A DNA stretch of 64,000 bases from an uncultured Pelagibacteraceae bacterium (GTDB lineage Bacteria; Pseudomonadota; Alphaproteobacteria; Pelagibacterales; Pelagibacteraceae). The stretch is taken from positions 55,158 through 119,157 of the forward strand of contig CACPFN010000002.1 in NCBI GenBank assembly GCA_902633185.1, read 5' to 3'. A program made the position numbers and the translations under genes. Below, piece after piece: positions 52,883 to 62,641 of the stretch. The notes below the pieces were generated by a model. It was given only the letters and a program-made list of their open reading frames with translations, did not search any database and was not told where the DNA came from. The stretch's first letter is position 1; the number at the start of each line of letters is the position of its first letter.

Positions 52883-53947
52883 GTGAAGAAATTATTATTT
52901 CTTTTATTCTTAATATTATTCTCAACTAATTCATTTAGTAAAAATTTTAATTTTAATAAAATTATTGAATTAGAAGCACCTTGGGGTTCGTCATTCGTTA
53001 ATGATAATGAAATAATTGTTACCGAGAAAGGTGGCAAAATAAAATTTGTTAATATTTCTACAAGAGAGATAAATGAAATTGGTCATAACTTAAATTTTGT
53101 AGAATATGGACAGGGAGGATTACTGGATATTCTGTATCATAAAGATTACATTTACATCTCATACACAGAAAATAGAAATAATTGGAAGACTAGTACTTCA
53201 GTTGCACGTGCAAAATTTAATAAAAATAAATTAAATTTTAAAAATATTTTTCAAGCCAATCCACCAATTGACTCACCTTATCATTTTGGTTCAAGACTAG
53301 TAATTAAAGACAATTATTTATTTGCTTCTGCAGGTGAAAGAGGTGGGGGAATGATTGCTCAAGATGGAAATAAACATCCAGGAAGTATAATTAGAATTTA
53401 TCTAGATGGTAGTATTCCAAAAGACAATCCTCGTTTTGAGGGGAAATCAGACTGGCTACCTGAAATATATCAAATTGGTGTAAGAAATCCTCAAGGTTTA
53501 ACTTTATCACCTTTTGATGGAAAAATTTATATGAGCAATCATGGTGCAAAAGGAGGCGATTGGTTTGGTGAAGCGAAGAAAGGTGAAAACTATGGATGGA
53601 AAATTCTTGGATGGGGTGGCACAAATTATTCGGGTATACCAATAGGGCCAAAATGGAAACCTGGTTTTACAAAAGCCATTCAATATTGGGTTCCATCTAT
53701 AGCCACAAGTGCAATCACAATTTATAAAGGTAATGAATTTAAAGAATGGAATGGTCATGCATTAATTACTTCTCTTAAAGATAAGTCTTTAAGAAAATTA
53801 GATTTTAATGATTTATCAAACGTAAAAGAGGAAATAATATTTAAAAATAAAATTGGAAGAATCAGAGACATACAAATTCATCCTATAAATGGTAAATTAT
53901 ATTTTTTAAATCAAGATGGATTGTGGTTGATGGAAAATTCTAGTTAG
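52883..53947 (+). CDS. PQQ-dependent aldose-sugar dehydrogenase-like protein (YliI type)
   Basis: 354 residues from a GTG start (VKKLLFLLFLILFSTNSFSK), which gives a clean signal peptide; a longer frame starting at 52847 lies inside the SDR gene and is less likely. Beta-propeller motifs: APWGSSFVNDNEIIVTEKGG near 25, SAGERGGGMIAQDGNKHPGS near 150, IYQIGVRNPQGLTLSP near 190, and SNHGAKGGDWFGEAKKGENY near 213. These match soluble glucose/aldose dehydrogenases of the YliI/GdhB fold, which use PQQ and calcium in the periplasm. Its 3' end overlaps the convergent MBL hydrolase gene by 8 bases. Confidence 0.88.
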   Translation: MKKLLFLLFLILFSTNSFSKNFNFNKIIELEAPWGSSFVNDNEIIVTEKGGKIKFVNISTREINEIGHNLNFVEYGQGGLLDILYHKDYIYISYTENRNNWKTSTSVARAKFNKNKLNFKNIFQANPPIDSPYHFGSRLVIKDNYLFASAGERGGGMIAQDGNKHPGSIIRIYLDGSIPKDNPRFEGKSDWLPEIYQIGVRNPQGLTLSPFDGKIYMSNHGAKGGDWFGEAKKGENYGWKILGWGGTNYSGIPIGPKWKPGFTKAIQYWVPSIATSAITIYKGNEFKEWNGHALITSLKDKSLRKLDFNDLSNVKEEIIFKNKIGRIRDIQIHPINGKLYFLNQDGLWLMENSS

Positions 53948-54941
53948 TATCAAAAAGTTCTTTAAATAACTTAAACTCACCAATTTTAAAAATAATTGCT
54001 TCATCTCTTTTAAATCCAAATTTTTCTGCATTTTGTTTAAACCTTAAAGGTGGCTCTAATATTGGCTCAAGTGATAAAACAAAAGTTCCCCAATGCATTC
54101 CAATTACTTTTTTACTTTTTAAATCTTTAGCTAGTCCGAGCGCTTCTTCAGGGTTAGTGTGGTAAGCAGAAGAATCTTTAATTGAAGCCATAGGATAAAA
54201 ATTATATGCGCCAATGTTAATAAATGTTAAATCAATTGGACCGTATTTATCTCCCAATTCTTTATATATTTTTCCAACACCAGTATCACATGAAAATAAT
54301 ATTTTTTTTCCTTTGTATTCAATCAAATAGCTACCCCATAAAGTTTTGTTAGTATCCGTTAAACTCCTTTTTGACCAGTGGACTGATGGCAAAAAAGTAA
54401 TTTTTAAATTCTGATTTATTCTTATTTGATCATACCAATCCATTTCATTAACATCTTTAAATCTATTAATTTTAAAATATTTTTTTAGTCCTAAAGGTAC
54501 CAGGACTTTAGATTCTTTATAAGGAAATCTCATTATTGTTTTCATATCTTGATGATCGTAGTGATTGTGGGTTAGTAGAAAAATATCTGTTCTTGGTATC
54601 TCATTAAGTTTTAATGCTGGTTCGGTAAATCTCTTTGGCCCAAAAAATAAAGGTCCTGCATTTTTTGAAAAAACTGGATCCGTTATTATTGTTATTTCCC
54701 CTAATTTTATTAAAAATGTTGCATGACCTATCCATGCTACATAATCTTCTTTTTGGAAATTATTTAAATCCAATAAAACTTTTTCTCTTTTAATAATATT
54801 ACTCTCAGGAAAAGTCATATCTAATTTTTTTTTTTCTTTGTTAAAGACCTTAAACGACCAATTGAAATTCATATCAATCACCTTTGATCCTTCAGGATTT
54901 CGAAATGTGCCATTTGCTAAATGATGATATTTTTTCTTCAT
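53940..54941 (-). CDS. MBL-fold metallohydrolase (NAPE-PLD/UlaG-like)
   Basis: 333 residues. WIGHATFLIKLGEITIITDP near 70, the zinc motif THNHYDHQDMK near 125 (HxHxDH), SVHWSKRSLTD near 192, LFSCDTGVGKIY near 215 with the bridging Asp, and IGMHWGTFVLS near 285 with the last His. N-terminus is polar with no clear signal peptide. Relatives include N-acyl-phosphatidylethanolamine phospholipase D; bacterial substrates are mostly unknown. It lies 6 bases from the esterase gene in the same direction. Confidence 0.88.
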   Translation of the reverse strand: MKKKYHHLANGTFRNPEGSKVIDMNFNWSFKVFNKEKKKLDMTFPESNIIKREKVLLDLNNFQKEDYVAWIGHATFLIKLGEITIITDPVFSKNAGPLFFGPKRFTEPALKLNEIPRTDIFLLTHNHYDHQDMKTIMRFPYKESKVLVPLGLKKYFKINRFKDVNEMDWYDQIRINQNLKITFLPSVHWSKRSLTDTNKTLWGSYLIEYKGKKILFSCDTGVGKIYKELGDKYGPIDLTFINIGAYNFYPMASIKDSSAYHTNPEEALGLAKDLKSKKVIGMHWGTFVLSLEPILEPPLRFKQNAEKFGFKRDEAIIFKIGEFKLFKELFDTN

Positions 54942-54947
54942 ATTCGA

Positions 54948-55556
54948 TTAATAATTTTTTGAAATAATATCTTGAATTGTATTACTTATAACTATTGTTC
55001 CAGCTTTGTTAGGATGTATACCATCTTGTTGATTTAGATTTGGATCAAGAGCAACACCCTCTAGCAAAAATGGAATTAAAGGTAAATTATATTTTTTTGA
55101 CAATTTAGGATAAATAGCATCAAAATTTTTTTTATATTTTGTTCCATGAGTTGTTGGTGCAACCATCCCAGCTATTATAATTTTTATTTTTTTACTATTA
55201 GCAATTTTAATTATTTCTTCTAAATTTCTTTCAGTTTCGTCTGGTTGAATTCCTCTAAGCATATCATTTGCCCCAAGACCAAGGATGATTAAATCAATAC
55301 CGGGTTCTGATAAACTCCATTCTGCTCTATTCAATCCACCAGAAGAAGTGCTTCCTGACACACTTCCATTTATAACCTTAATATTTAAACCACTTCTAAC
55401 GAGATTACTTTCTAAAACTAAAGATAAGTGTTGTTCTTTAGGTAGACCATAACCCGCCATTAGACTATCACCGAATAATATAACCTTTTCTATTGCACTT
55501 GCATTTATGTGCACTAGAAAGAATAACAATATTTTTATAAATAAACTTTTATTCAT
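54948..55556 (-). CDS. tesA: Periplasmic SGNH arylesterase/thioesterase (TesA-like)
   Basis: 202 residues from MNKSLFIKILL, giving a signal peptide ending near SAIEK; the longer frame to 55619 would bury it and is rejected. SGNH blocks: VILFGDSLMAGYGLP near 24 (nucleophile Ser), GSVSGSTSSGG near 62, LGLGANDMLRG near 90, and DGIHPNKAGT near 178 (Asp/His). It matches E. coli TesA, a lysophospholipase/thioesterase I. As in E. coli it is divergent from the YbbA/YbbP-type ABC genes; here the two ATG codons overlap within CATG (55554-55557). Confidence 0.92.
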   Translation of the reverse strand: MNKSLFIKILLFFLVHINASAIEKVILFGDSLMAGYGLPKEQHLSLVLESNLVRSGLNIKVINGSVSGSTSSGGLNRAEWSLSEPGIDLIILGLGANDMLRGIQPDETERNLEEIIKIANSKKIKIIIAGMVAPTTHGTKYKKNFDAIYPKLSKKYNLPLIPFLLEGVALDPNLNQQDGIHPNKAGTIVISNTIQDIISKNY

Positions 55557-56220
55557 GAATACACTTCTTAAATTAAAAAAAATAAATCTCAAATACCAAA
55601 CTGGAAAGGACAGTATCAATGTTTTAAAAAATATTGATTTAACTATAAAAAAAAAAGAAACTGTGTCTGTGGTTGGAGAAAGTGGTTCAGGAAAAACAAG
55701 CTTGATTATGTTAATTGGTGGACTAGAACGTCCAACCTCAGGGAAAATTATATTTCAAGACAGAGAAATAACAAATCTTAATGAAGACGAAGTATCTATA
55801 ATTAGAAAGCAAAATATAGGAATTATATTTCAATCTTTCTATTTAATTCCAAATTATACAGCTGTTGAAAATGTAGCTTTAACACTTGAACTTAATGAAT
55901 TTAAAAATCCAGAGAAAGAAGCAAAAAGTTTATTAGATCGATTTGGTCTAAAACATAGACTCAATAATCTTCCAAGTCAACTATCTGGCGGAGAGCAACA
56001 ACGTGTGGCGATCGCAAGAGCTATTGCAATGAAACCAGATTTGATTTTAGCTGATGAACCAACTGGTAACCTAGATACCGAAAACTCTATAATGATCTCT
56101 GAAATTTTATTTAAATACGTCAAAGAAGAAGGGTCTTCTTTAATAATGGTCACACATGATCCAAAATTAGCAGACAAAGCAAAACGAAAAATTAAAATCA
56201 AAGATGGAAAAATTAAATAA
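55555..56220 (+). CDS. ABC transporter ATP-binding protein (YbbA/LolD type)
   Basis: 221 residues from MNTLLKLKKINLKY; an in-frame ATG 16 codons upstream lies over the tesA signal peptide and is less likely. Walker A GESGSGKTSLIML near 38, Q-loop IIFQSFYLIPNY near 85, signature LSGGEQQRVAIARAIA near 140, Walker B LILADEPTGNLDTEN near 158, H-loop MVTHDPKLADKA near 194. MacB/LolD family; with the next gene it resembles E. coli YbbA-YbbP, next to tesA in both. It overlaps the permease gene by 17 bases. Confidence 0.93.
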   Translation: MNTLLKLKKINLKYQTGKDSINVLKNIDLTIKKKETVSVVGESGSGKTSLIMLIGGLERPTSGKIIFQDREITNLNEDEVSIIRKQNIGIIFQSFYLIPNYTAVENVALTLELNEFKNPEKEAKSLLDRFGLKHRLNNLPSQLSGGEQQRVAIARAIAMKPDLILADEPTGNLDTENSIMISEILFKYVKEEGSSLIMVTHDPKLADKAKRKIKIKDGKIK

Positions 56221-58741
56221 TCCTTCGGAGTTAAGTTTAATATTCAAATATGCTTTAAAGGATTTAAGCAGAAATTATAAAAAAATTTCAAGCATTATTG
56301 TAACGCTGTTTATCAGTCTTTTTATTTTAAGTGCTATCTTCACAATCGAAGATAGTTTAAAAAAAGAGCTTAATGATAATGCAAAAGTTCTTTTGGGCGG
56401 AGATCTCGAAATCGATTACAACCGTAATCAGGGAGATCTTAATTTAGTCAATAAAGTAAAGGAATTTTCAACTGTCTCACAAATGATAGAGTTCAGTACA
56501 ATGCTTTCTACGACAGGCAGAGAAAAAAATAAATCATTATTTACAAGAATTAAAACAGTTGATGAAAAGTATCCACTTTACGGTGAAGTTGTTTATGAGC
56601 CAGAAGATGCTTATGAAAGAATGCAAAAAGAACCCAAGACAATTTTGATTAATGAAAGTTTATCAAAAACTTTAAAGATAAAAATAAATGACAAAGTTAA
56701 GGTACAAGATCAAAGTTTCATAGTTGTTGGAATTATAAAATCTGTACCTGATGTCAGTGGGTTTGTAGCTTTTGGAGATTGGGCATTAGCAGGAAAACAA
56801 ACTTTAGAGATACTAAAACTAAATGGAATAGGTAGTTTTTTAAATTATGAATATAAAGTAAAGTTTAAACCAAGTGATGATCCAGAAAAAATAGAAAGTA
56901 AGATCAAAGATATTTTTAAAGATGACCAAAAAGTAAAACTTAGATTTCCAGAAAATTCAGCTAGTGGCTTAAAAAGGATAATTAATAATTTTTCCCAATT
57001 TCTCTCTTTAGTTTCAATTAGTGCAATGTTAATTGCTGGAATAGGTATCGCTAATACATTGTTGTCATTTATAAACCAGAATAATATGTCTATAGCTGTA
57101 AGAAAAGCTGTAGGATTTTATTCAGGGAATATAAAAACACTTTATTATCTTCAATTATTAGTATTATTATTTATTATTACTGTAATTTCTTATGGCTCAA
57201 GTTTTTTAATTGTACCAATTGCAGATAAATATTTATCTGATGGGTTGGGATTAAATGTTTATCCAAAATTCTCTTTAATTAATTTTATAAAAATATTTAT
57301 TGTAGGTTTGTTAGTTCTTATAATTTTTTCAATACCAACAATAAGTTCAATTGATCAAGTTAAAGCATCAAACTTATTTAGAAATGTATTCCAAAACCTA
57401 CAATTTTATTACTCAAAAAAGTCAGTTATTTTGAGTTTTATCTTGTTATCATTTTTAGTTTTATTGTTTACACTAGGATCTGAAAGGCCTTCTTATAGCT
57501 TGGGTTATTTTCTGGCTTTTTTTGTATGTCTAATTGTATTTTTTTTACTTTCTAAAATTATAATTTATTTACTGAAAAAGTTTAATTTTATTTCAAATAT
57601 CTCTTTAAAAGTATCGATAAAAAATATAACTCAAACAAAAAGTATCACTCCCATCACAATTATGTCTTTAGGCTTAGGTGTAACTTTATTATTAACTTTA
57701 GCTTTAGTTGGAACAAATTTTAAAAGAGAAATTGCAAGATCTATTCCAGATATTGCACCTGATTATTTTTTTGTTGGAATTCAAAAAGGTGAAAAGAAAA
57801 TATTTGAACAAAGTGTTTACAAAATGAACCCTGATGCAAACATTGAAATAGTACCTATGGTTTCTTCCGGAATAGTAAAAATTAATGGTGTGAATCCAAA
57901 TAGCTATATTAAACCAGATAATGATAGTTATTGGGTAATTGGAAGTGAAAGAAGATCTTCTTGGGTTGAAAATATACCTAAAGATAACCCAATTTTAAAA
58001 GGAGAATGGTGGGATTTAACTAAACCTAACCAACTTCAGATATCGCTTGATGCAAAAGTAGCTAAAGATTTTAATATTAAGTTGGGAGATATTTTTACTT
58101 TAAACATTTATGGTCGAGAAATTGATGGAGAAATAGTTAATTTTAGAGAAGTCGATTATCGTGATCTAAGTATTAATTTTGCCATGTTATTTAATCCACA
58201 ATTTGCAAAAAAAATTCCTCATGAATATTTAGCAACTGCTAAGTTTAAAAATCCAGATAATTTTGATGAAACCAAAATGTTAGAAGTATTACCGAGTTTA
58301 TCTATGATAAAAATTGCTGATTACTTAAACAAAGTAACATCAGTTTTAAATAAAGTTTTCATAGCTGTAACCTTAATTTCTGGTGTAACAATTGTCATTG
58401 GATTGATTGTTATCTCAAGTGCTATAATGGTCCAAGGAAAAGTAAAAGAGTACCAAAATCTTGTATTTAAAATTTTAGGTTTTTCAAAAAAAGAAATTAT
58501 ATTTTCGTCTTTGATAGAATTTATAATAATTTTTATGTCGGTAATATTAATTGCAATTTTTTTTGCAGTAATTGGATCAAAATTTATTATGGAGAATATT
58601 TTTGAACTAGTTTGGCAATTTGATTTTAAAGTTTTAATTTACCTTGGTGCCTCTATTGGAACTGTGACCTTGATTTTAATTATGCTAACTAATCTTAAAT
58701 ACTTAAGTCCTAAAGTTTATCCTTTAATTAGAAATCAGTAA
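56204..58741 (+). CDS. ABC transporter permease of the FtsX/YbbP type
   Basis: 845 residues. Single N-terminal helix (near 20-40), large periplasmic domain, then two sets of membrane helices of FtsX type: VSISAMLIAGIGIANTLLSF near 265 and a central group near 330-470, and a C-terminal triple near 710-835 (VFIAVTLISGVTIVIGLIVI). Central region IKNITQTKSITPITIMSLG resembles YbbP. The pair probably extracts or moves lipid or lipoprotein-like substrates; the exact cargo is unknown. Overlaps its ATPase gene by 17 bases and converges with folD. Confidence 0.9.
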   Translation: MEKLNNPSELSLIFKYALKDLSRNYKKISSIIVTLFISLFILSAIFTIEDSLKKELNDNAKVLLGGDLEIDYNRNQGDLNLVNKVKEFSTVSQMIEFSTMLSTTGREKNKSLFTRIKTVDEKYPLYGEVVYEPEDAYERMQKEPKTILINESLSKTLKIKINDKVKVQDQSFIVVGIIKSVPDVSGFVAFGDWALAGKQTLEILKLNGIGSFLNYEYKVKFKPSDDPEKIESKIKDIFKDDQKVKLRFPENSASGLKRIINNFSQFLSLVSISAMLIAGIGIANTLLSFINQNNMSIAVRKAVGFYSGNIKTLYYLQLLVLLFIITVISYGSSFLIVPIADKYLSDGLGLNVYPKFSLINFIKIFIVGLLVLIIFSIPTISSIDQVKASNLFRNVFQNLQFYYSKKSVILSFILLSFLVLLFTLGSERPSYSLGYFLAFFVCLIVFFLLSKIIIYLLKKFNFISNISLKVSIKNITQTKSITPITIMSLGLGVTLLLTLALVGTNFKREIARSIPDIAPDYFFVGIQKGEKKIFEQSVYKMNPDANIEIVPMVSSGIVKINGVNPNSYIKPDNDSYWVIGSERRSSWVENIPKDNPILKGEWWDLTKPNQLQISLDAKVAKDFNIKLGDIFTLNIYGREIDGEIVNFREVDYRDLSINFAMLFNPQFAKKIPHEYLATAKFKNPDNFDETKMLEVLPSLSMIKIADYLNKVTSVLNKVFIAVTLISGVTIVIGLIVISSAIMVQGKVKEYQNLVFKILGFSKKEIIFSSLIEFIIIFMSVILIAIFFAVIGSKFIMENIFELVWQFDFKVLIYLGASIGTVTLILIMLTNLKYLSPKVYPLIRNQ

Positions 58742-58747
58742 TAAATT

Positions 58748-59593
58748 TTATTTATTTGCTCTCTTAAAACACTCAATTGTATTTTTAAGTAAACATGCAA
58801 TAGTCATAGGTCCGACTCCGCCTGGAACTGGAGTTAAAGCTTTTGCAACTTTTGATACTTCATCAAATGCCACATCACCAACTAGGCCGTTTTCAGTTTT
58901 ATTAATACCAACGTCAATCACAATTGCATCTTTTTTTACCCAATCACCTTTTACAAGCTCTGGGATCCCAACAGCAGCGACTATAATGTCTCCTTTTAAA
59001 CATTCTCCTTTAAGATCATTTGTTTTTGAATGAGTAATTGTAACTGTACAATTTTCTTTCAACAACAACTGTGTCATTGGCTTACCATTTAAATTTGATC
59101 TTCCAACAATTACAGCCTTTTTTCCATTTAGGTTTGGTTCAATTTTTTTTATTAATAAGTAACAACCTAAAGGAGTGCACGGAATAGAACTTTCATAACC
59201 TGAGGACAGATTACCAACATTCATGGGATGAAATCCATCTACATCCTTCTCTGGCATAATTGCCTCTATAACTTTTTGTTTATCAATATGTTTAGGAAGT
59301 GGGAGCTGAACTAAAATTCCTGAAACAGAATCGTCATTATTAAGTTCATCGATTTTATTTAAAACTTCATTTTCTTCAACACTGTCAGGGTATCTAATCA
59401 CCTCTGATTTAAGGCCTACTTCATTTGCAGACTTCTCTTTATTTCTAACATAAATTTGACTAGGTGCTAAATCACCAATCAATATGACTGTTAAACCTGG
59501 TACTTTATTATGCTTATCTTTTAAAGATAAGACTTCTTTCTTAAGTTCTTCTCTTAAATCAGCAGCAGCTTTTTTTCCATCAATTAAAATCAT
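58748..59593 (-). CDS. folD: Methylenetetrahydrofolate dehydrogenase/cyclohydrolase
   Basis: Bifunctional enzyme that oxidises 5,10-methylene-THF and hydrolyses methenyl-THF. 281 residues, normal. VILIGDLAPSQIYVRNKEKS near 36 with the catalytic Tyr and Lys, GILVQLPLPKHID near 93, DVDGFHPMNVGNL near 116, IVGRSNLNGKPMTQLL near 163 (NADP), VIDVGINKTENG near 223, and TPVPGGVGPMTIACL near 255. Three bases downstream of yggT. Confidence 0.97.
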   Translation of the reverse strand: MILIDGKKAAADLREELKKEVLSLKDKHNKVPGLTVILIGDLAPSQIYVRNKEKSANEVGLKSEVIRYPDSVEENEVLNKIDELNNDDSVSGILVQLPLPKHIDKQKVIEAIMPEKDVDGFHPMNVGNLSSGYESSIPCTPLGCYLLIKKIEPNLNGKKAVIVGRSNLNGKPMTQLLLKENCTVTITHSKTNDLKGECLKGDIIVAAVGIPELVKGDWVKKDAIVIDVGINKTENGLVGDVAFDEVSKVAKALTPVPGGVGPMTIACLLKNTIECFKRANK

Positions 59594-59596
59594 TTA

Positions 59597-59887
59597 TTAA
59601 AATATTAGTGGTGCAATGTAGAGTTTCATACACATTTCTATGAACCATATCAACAAAAGAAGTACGATGGGAGAAATATCAAAAGCACCAAGGTTAGGTA
59701 AAAATCTTCTTATTCTCATTAAAATCGGTTCTGTCATTTTATAAGTGAAATCTAATATTAAATATACAAAGCGATTGCTTGTATTTAGTACATTAAAAGC
59801 GACCAACCAACTTATAACAACATTGGCAATTACAACATATGAATAAAGTTTTAAAATTTGAAGAGCTAAATAAAATATAGCAATCAT
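59597..59887 (-). CDS. YggT family membrane protein
   Basis: 96 residues with two hydrophobic regions and the YggT pattern: IVISWLVAFNVLNTSNRFV near 22, TYKMTEPILMRIRRFLPNLG near 50, and DISPIVLLLLIWFIEM near 70. Half-size relative of E. coli YggT (which has two units). The family is implicated in cell-envelope or division processes and ion homeostasis; function unsettled. Overlaps mscS by 4 bases. Confidence 0.88.
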   Translation of the reverse strand: MIAIFYLALQILKLYSYVVIANVVISWLVAFNVLNTSNRFVYLILDFTYKMTEPILMRIRRFLPNLGAFDISPIVLLLLIWFIEMCMKLYIAPLIF

Positions 59888-60969
59888 TTTTTTTCAACAT
59901 AGATGGACTGACTTGGGAATGCAAAGGCAGCTCCCTTACCTTCAACAATTTTTTTTATTTCAAGCGCCAGATTTTCTTTAACTTGTAAATAATTAGTCCA
60001 ACTATTTGTTTTTGTAAAACATCTTACATACATATCAATTGAGCTATCTGAAAACTTATCTATTCTTACAGCAACTCCAACAGATTGATCATAATCATCA
60101 CCTTTATTTATGTGATCTTCAATCTCATCTCTTATGGTTTTTAATTGATCAATTGTAGTGTCATATTGAAGAGTTATTATCCAACTAATAGCCCAGTTAG
60201 TCTTCCTTGTGTTATTAATCACTGCATTTTCTGCAAATTGAAAATTGGGAATAATTGCTAGTGACTTATCAAATTTTCTTATAACGGTTGATCTAAATCC
60301 AATATTCTCAACAACTCCTTCAATAACTCCCTCAACTTTAATCCAATCACCAATTCTAAATCTTTTTTCAACTAATACTAAAATTCCAGATATTAAATTT
60401 TTAAATAAATCCTGTGCACCTAATGCTACTGCAACACCAAACAAGCCTAATCCTGCAATTATTGGTCCAATTTTGATTCCCCATAACTCAAGAACAGCTG
60501 CTGCGCCTAAAATAAAAATTAAAATTTTAAGAGACTTTATAATCCAGCCTATTAATTCTTTTGTCAGGACTTTATCTAATCCACTTAAAATATATGATAT
60601 AGGCTCAATTATCTGATGAATTATCCAAAATATTAAAATTGTTATTAAAGTTCTGTTAACGTTATCTATGAAACCCCTAGTCTCATTATCAAATGACATA
60701 TAGTAACTAGCAAAAAAGACACCAAGAACAATTGGAAGAAACCTAGCAGGACCTTCCATAGATTTTACAAAAGTATCATCTAATTTATTGGTTGTTCTTT
60801 TTGAAATTAATTCCAATTTTTTTATTACAAGTTTGCTGATTAGACCTCTAAATATTAAAAATAATACAAATATTCCAAGACCTACTATTATCTGAAAGAA
60901 ATCTACCCCAAGAATTCCCTGCTTCCAAACAGATAAAAATAACTCATTTAGTTTTTTTAAAACGTCCAT
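59884..60969 (-). CDS. Mechanosensitive channel of the MscS family
   Basis: 361 residues from MDVLKKLNELFLS; a TTG two codons upstream also fits but is not needed. Four or five N-terminal helices, then the pore helix and beta domain: GLGLFGVAVALGAQDLFKNL near 175, EKRFRIGDWIKVEGVIEGVV near 205, IGFRSTVIRKFDKS near 226, and PNFQFAENAVINNTRKTNW near 245. C-terminal domain ends PSQSIYVEKK. Emergency osmotic release valve. It begins 2 bases after the hemD stop. Confidence 0.92.
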   Translation of the reverse strand: MDVLKKLNELFLSVWKQGILGVDFFQIIVGLGIFVLFLIFRGLISKLVIKKLELISKRTTNKLDDTFVKSMEGPARFLPIVLGVFFASYYMSFDNETRGFIDNVNRTLITILIFWIIHQIIEPISYILSGLDKVLTKELIGWIIKSLKILIFILGAAAVLELWGIKIGPIIAGLGLFGVAVALGAQDLFKNLISGILVLVEKRFRIGDWIKVEGVIEGVVENIGFRSTVIRKFDKSLAIIPNFQFAENAVINNTRKTNWAISWIITLQYDTTIDQLKTIRDEIEDHINKGDDYDQSVGVAVRIDKFSDSSIDMYVRCFTKTNSWTNYLQVKENLALEIKKIVEGKGAAFAFPSQSIYVEKK

Positions 60970-60971
60970 TT

Positions 60972-61670
60972 TCAAATTTTATATAGCAAAAACTCCTCTT
61001 CACCAGGGTTAAAAAGAAAAATTTTTTTCCATTTTATGTCATTCAATGCTGATGATGCTTTTTCGCCTATACACATTAGGTTAGTTTCCATCCAAATATT
61101 ATCTAAATTATATTTTTTTATTAACGTAAAAAAAGTTTTCGCACTATTTTCAGAATATATGTAAACAATTTCTGGCACAGAAGTTTTAATATCTCTTAAA
61201 AAATCGTCACTTAAATTTTCATTGGGTATTGCAGTATAATTTATAATTCTCTTGATGACATAGTTTTCTGAAATTAAGTCTTGATCAAGATTATAAGAGA
61301 CAATTTCACCACTAATATAGGCCATTGGTCCAATCTTTGGGTCAAAATTTTGTAAAATTAATTCTTTAAGATTATTTACATTACCTTCAGCGCAGAAAAT
61401 ATTTTGAAATCCTAATTCTTTTGCCTTTCTTTCTGTTGCAAGACCAACACAAAAACAAATTATTTTTTTATCTATTTTTGAAATATTTAGATTTTTTAAA
61501 GAATTAGCGCTCGTGAAAATGAAACCTTTGAATTGACTAAAATCTGTTTCTTGTGTTTCTATTTTTTTTATTTGTAACAAAGGTAAATGAGAAACTTTAT
61601 GTTTCATCGAAGTAAATTTTAAAATTAATTCTTTGCTATCATCCAATGGTCTAGTTAGTAAAATATGCAT
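60972..61670 (-). CDS. hemD: Uroporphyrinogen-III synthase
   Basis: Cyclises hydroxymethylbilane with ring-D inversion. 232 residues from MHILLTRPLDDSKELI; the longer frame to 61739 overlaps hemC and its N-terminal 23 residues are unlike the family. ILLTRPLDDS, SHLPLLQIKK near 32, GFIFTSANSLKNL near 55, and VYIYSENSAKTFF near 178 are the recognisable parts. The family is poorly conserved; the call is supported by position one base after hemC. Confidence 0.9.
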   Translation of the reverse strand: MHILLTRPLDDSKELILKFTSMKHKVSHLPLLQIKKIETQETDFSQFKGFIFTSANSLKNLNISKIDKKIICFCVGLATERKAKELGFQNIFCAEGNVNNLKELILQNFDPKIGPMAYISGEIVSYNLDQDLISENYVIKRIINYTAIPNENLSDDFLRDIKTSVPEIVYIYSENSAKTFFTLIKKYNLDNIWMETNLMCIGEKASSALNDIKWKKIFLFNPGEEEFLLYKI

Positions 61671-61671
61671 T

Positions 61672-62583
61672 TTAATTTTTATAAGAACCTTTTGATTTTG
61701 ATTTAAGCTCTTCTCCCACCATTCTACTAGTTGCTTCAATATTATCTTTTTGAAGACTTTTTTTTATGAAATATCTATTTTTTCCATCAACAGAAAACAA
61801 TTCGGTCAATAAGTCTACTTTTTTGCCATTTGATTTTGCAAATACACCAACTGCAGTATTACAATCTCCTTCAAGAACTTTTAAGATCTCTCTTTCTGCT
61901 TTTGCGACAGTTCTTGTTTCTTGATCATTAATTTTTTCAAGTAATTTTTTAATTTCATTATCATCTTCTCTGCATTGAATTGCTATAATCCCTTGGCCTG
62001 CACAAGGTATAAGTTCATCAACACTGAATTCTTGTGAAATTTTATGTTGTAAATTTAAAGCATCTACTCCTGCTTTTGAGAGAATTATTGCATCATATTC
62101 GCCTTTTTCTAACTTTTGAACTCTAGTATCAACATTTCCTCTGATAAGTTTATATTTTAAGTTGGGTCTTTTTTTCTTAAGTTGATATTCTCGTCTATAT
62201 GATGATGTACCAATAATTGAGTTTGGCTCTAAATCATCAAATTTTATATTATTTTTACTTATTAAAATTTCATTAGGAGAATTTCTTTTTAAAAAATTAT
62301 TAGTTATAAGATTTTCGGTTTCTTCAGTAGGCATATCTTTAAAAGCATGTACAGCAATATCTATATTTTTATTTAATAAATCTTTTTCAATTTGTTTTGA
62401 AAATAATCCTTTGCCACCTATTTCAGATAGTCTCTCATCTTGCTTTTGATCTCCTGTTGTTACTATTTTTTTTAATTCAATCTCTTTAGAATAATATTTT
62501 TTTAGTTCTTTTTTCACATTTTCTGCGTAAATCATTGCTAACTTACTTCCGCGAGTCCCAATTACAAGATTAGCTCTTTTCAT
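61672..62583 (-). CDS. hemC: Porphobilinogen deaminase (hydroxymethylbilane synthase)
   Basis: 303 residues. LVIGTRGSKLAMIYAENV at residue 5, GGKGLFSKQIEKDL near 56, DIAVHAFKDMPTE near 75 with a catalytic Asp region, IGTSSYRREYQLKKKRPNL near 123, RGNVDTRVQKLEKGEYDAI near 150, and the dipyrromethane-cofactor cysteine in LEGDCNTAVGVFAK near 240. Precedes hemD and is divergent from tsaD. Confidence 0.96.
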   Translation of the reverse strand: MKRANLVIGTRGSKLAMIYAENVKKELKKYYSKEIELKKIVTTGDQKQDERLSEIGGKGLFSKQIEKDLLNKNIDIAVHAFKDMPTEETENLITNNFLKRNSPNEILISKNNIKFDDLEPNSIIGTSSYRREYQLKKKRPNLKYKLIRGNVDTRVQKLEKGEYDAIILSKAGVDALNLQHKISQEFSVDELIPCAGQGIIAIQCREDDNEIKKLLEKINDQETRTVAKAEREILKVLEGDCNTAVGVFAKSNGKKVDLLTELFSVDGKNRYFIKKSLQKDNIEATSRMVGEELKSKSKGSYKN

Positions 62584-62641
62584 AAAAGTTATTTTTATTA
62601 CATTCTTATAGATTAATTGTATTAATTATAAAAAATAATTT

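Noticed and set aside
60969..60975. TTG start two codons upstream for mscS
   Set aside because: The ATG at 60969 suffices and leaves 2 bases after hemD.
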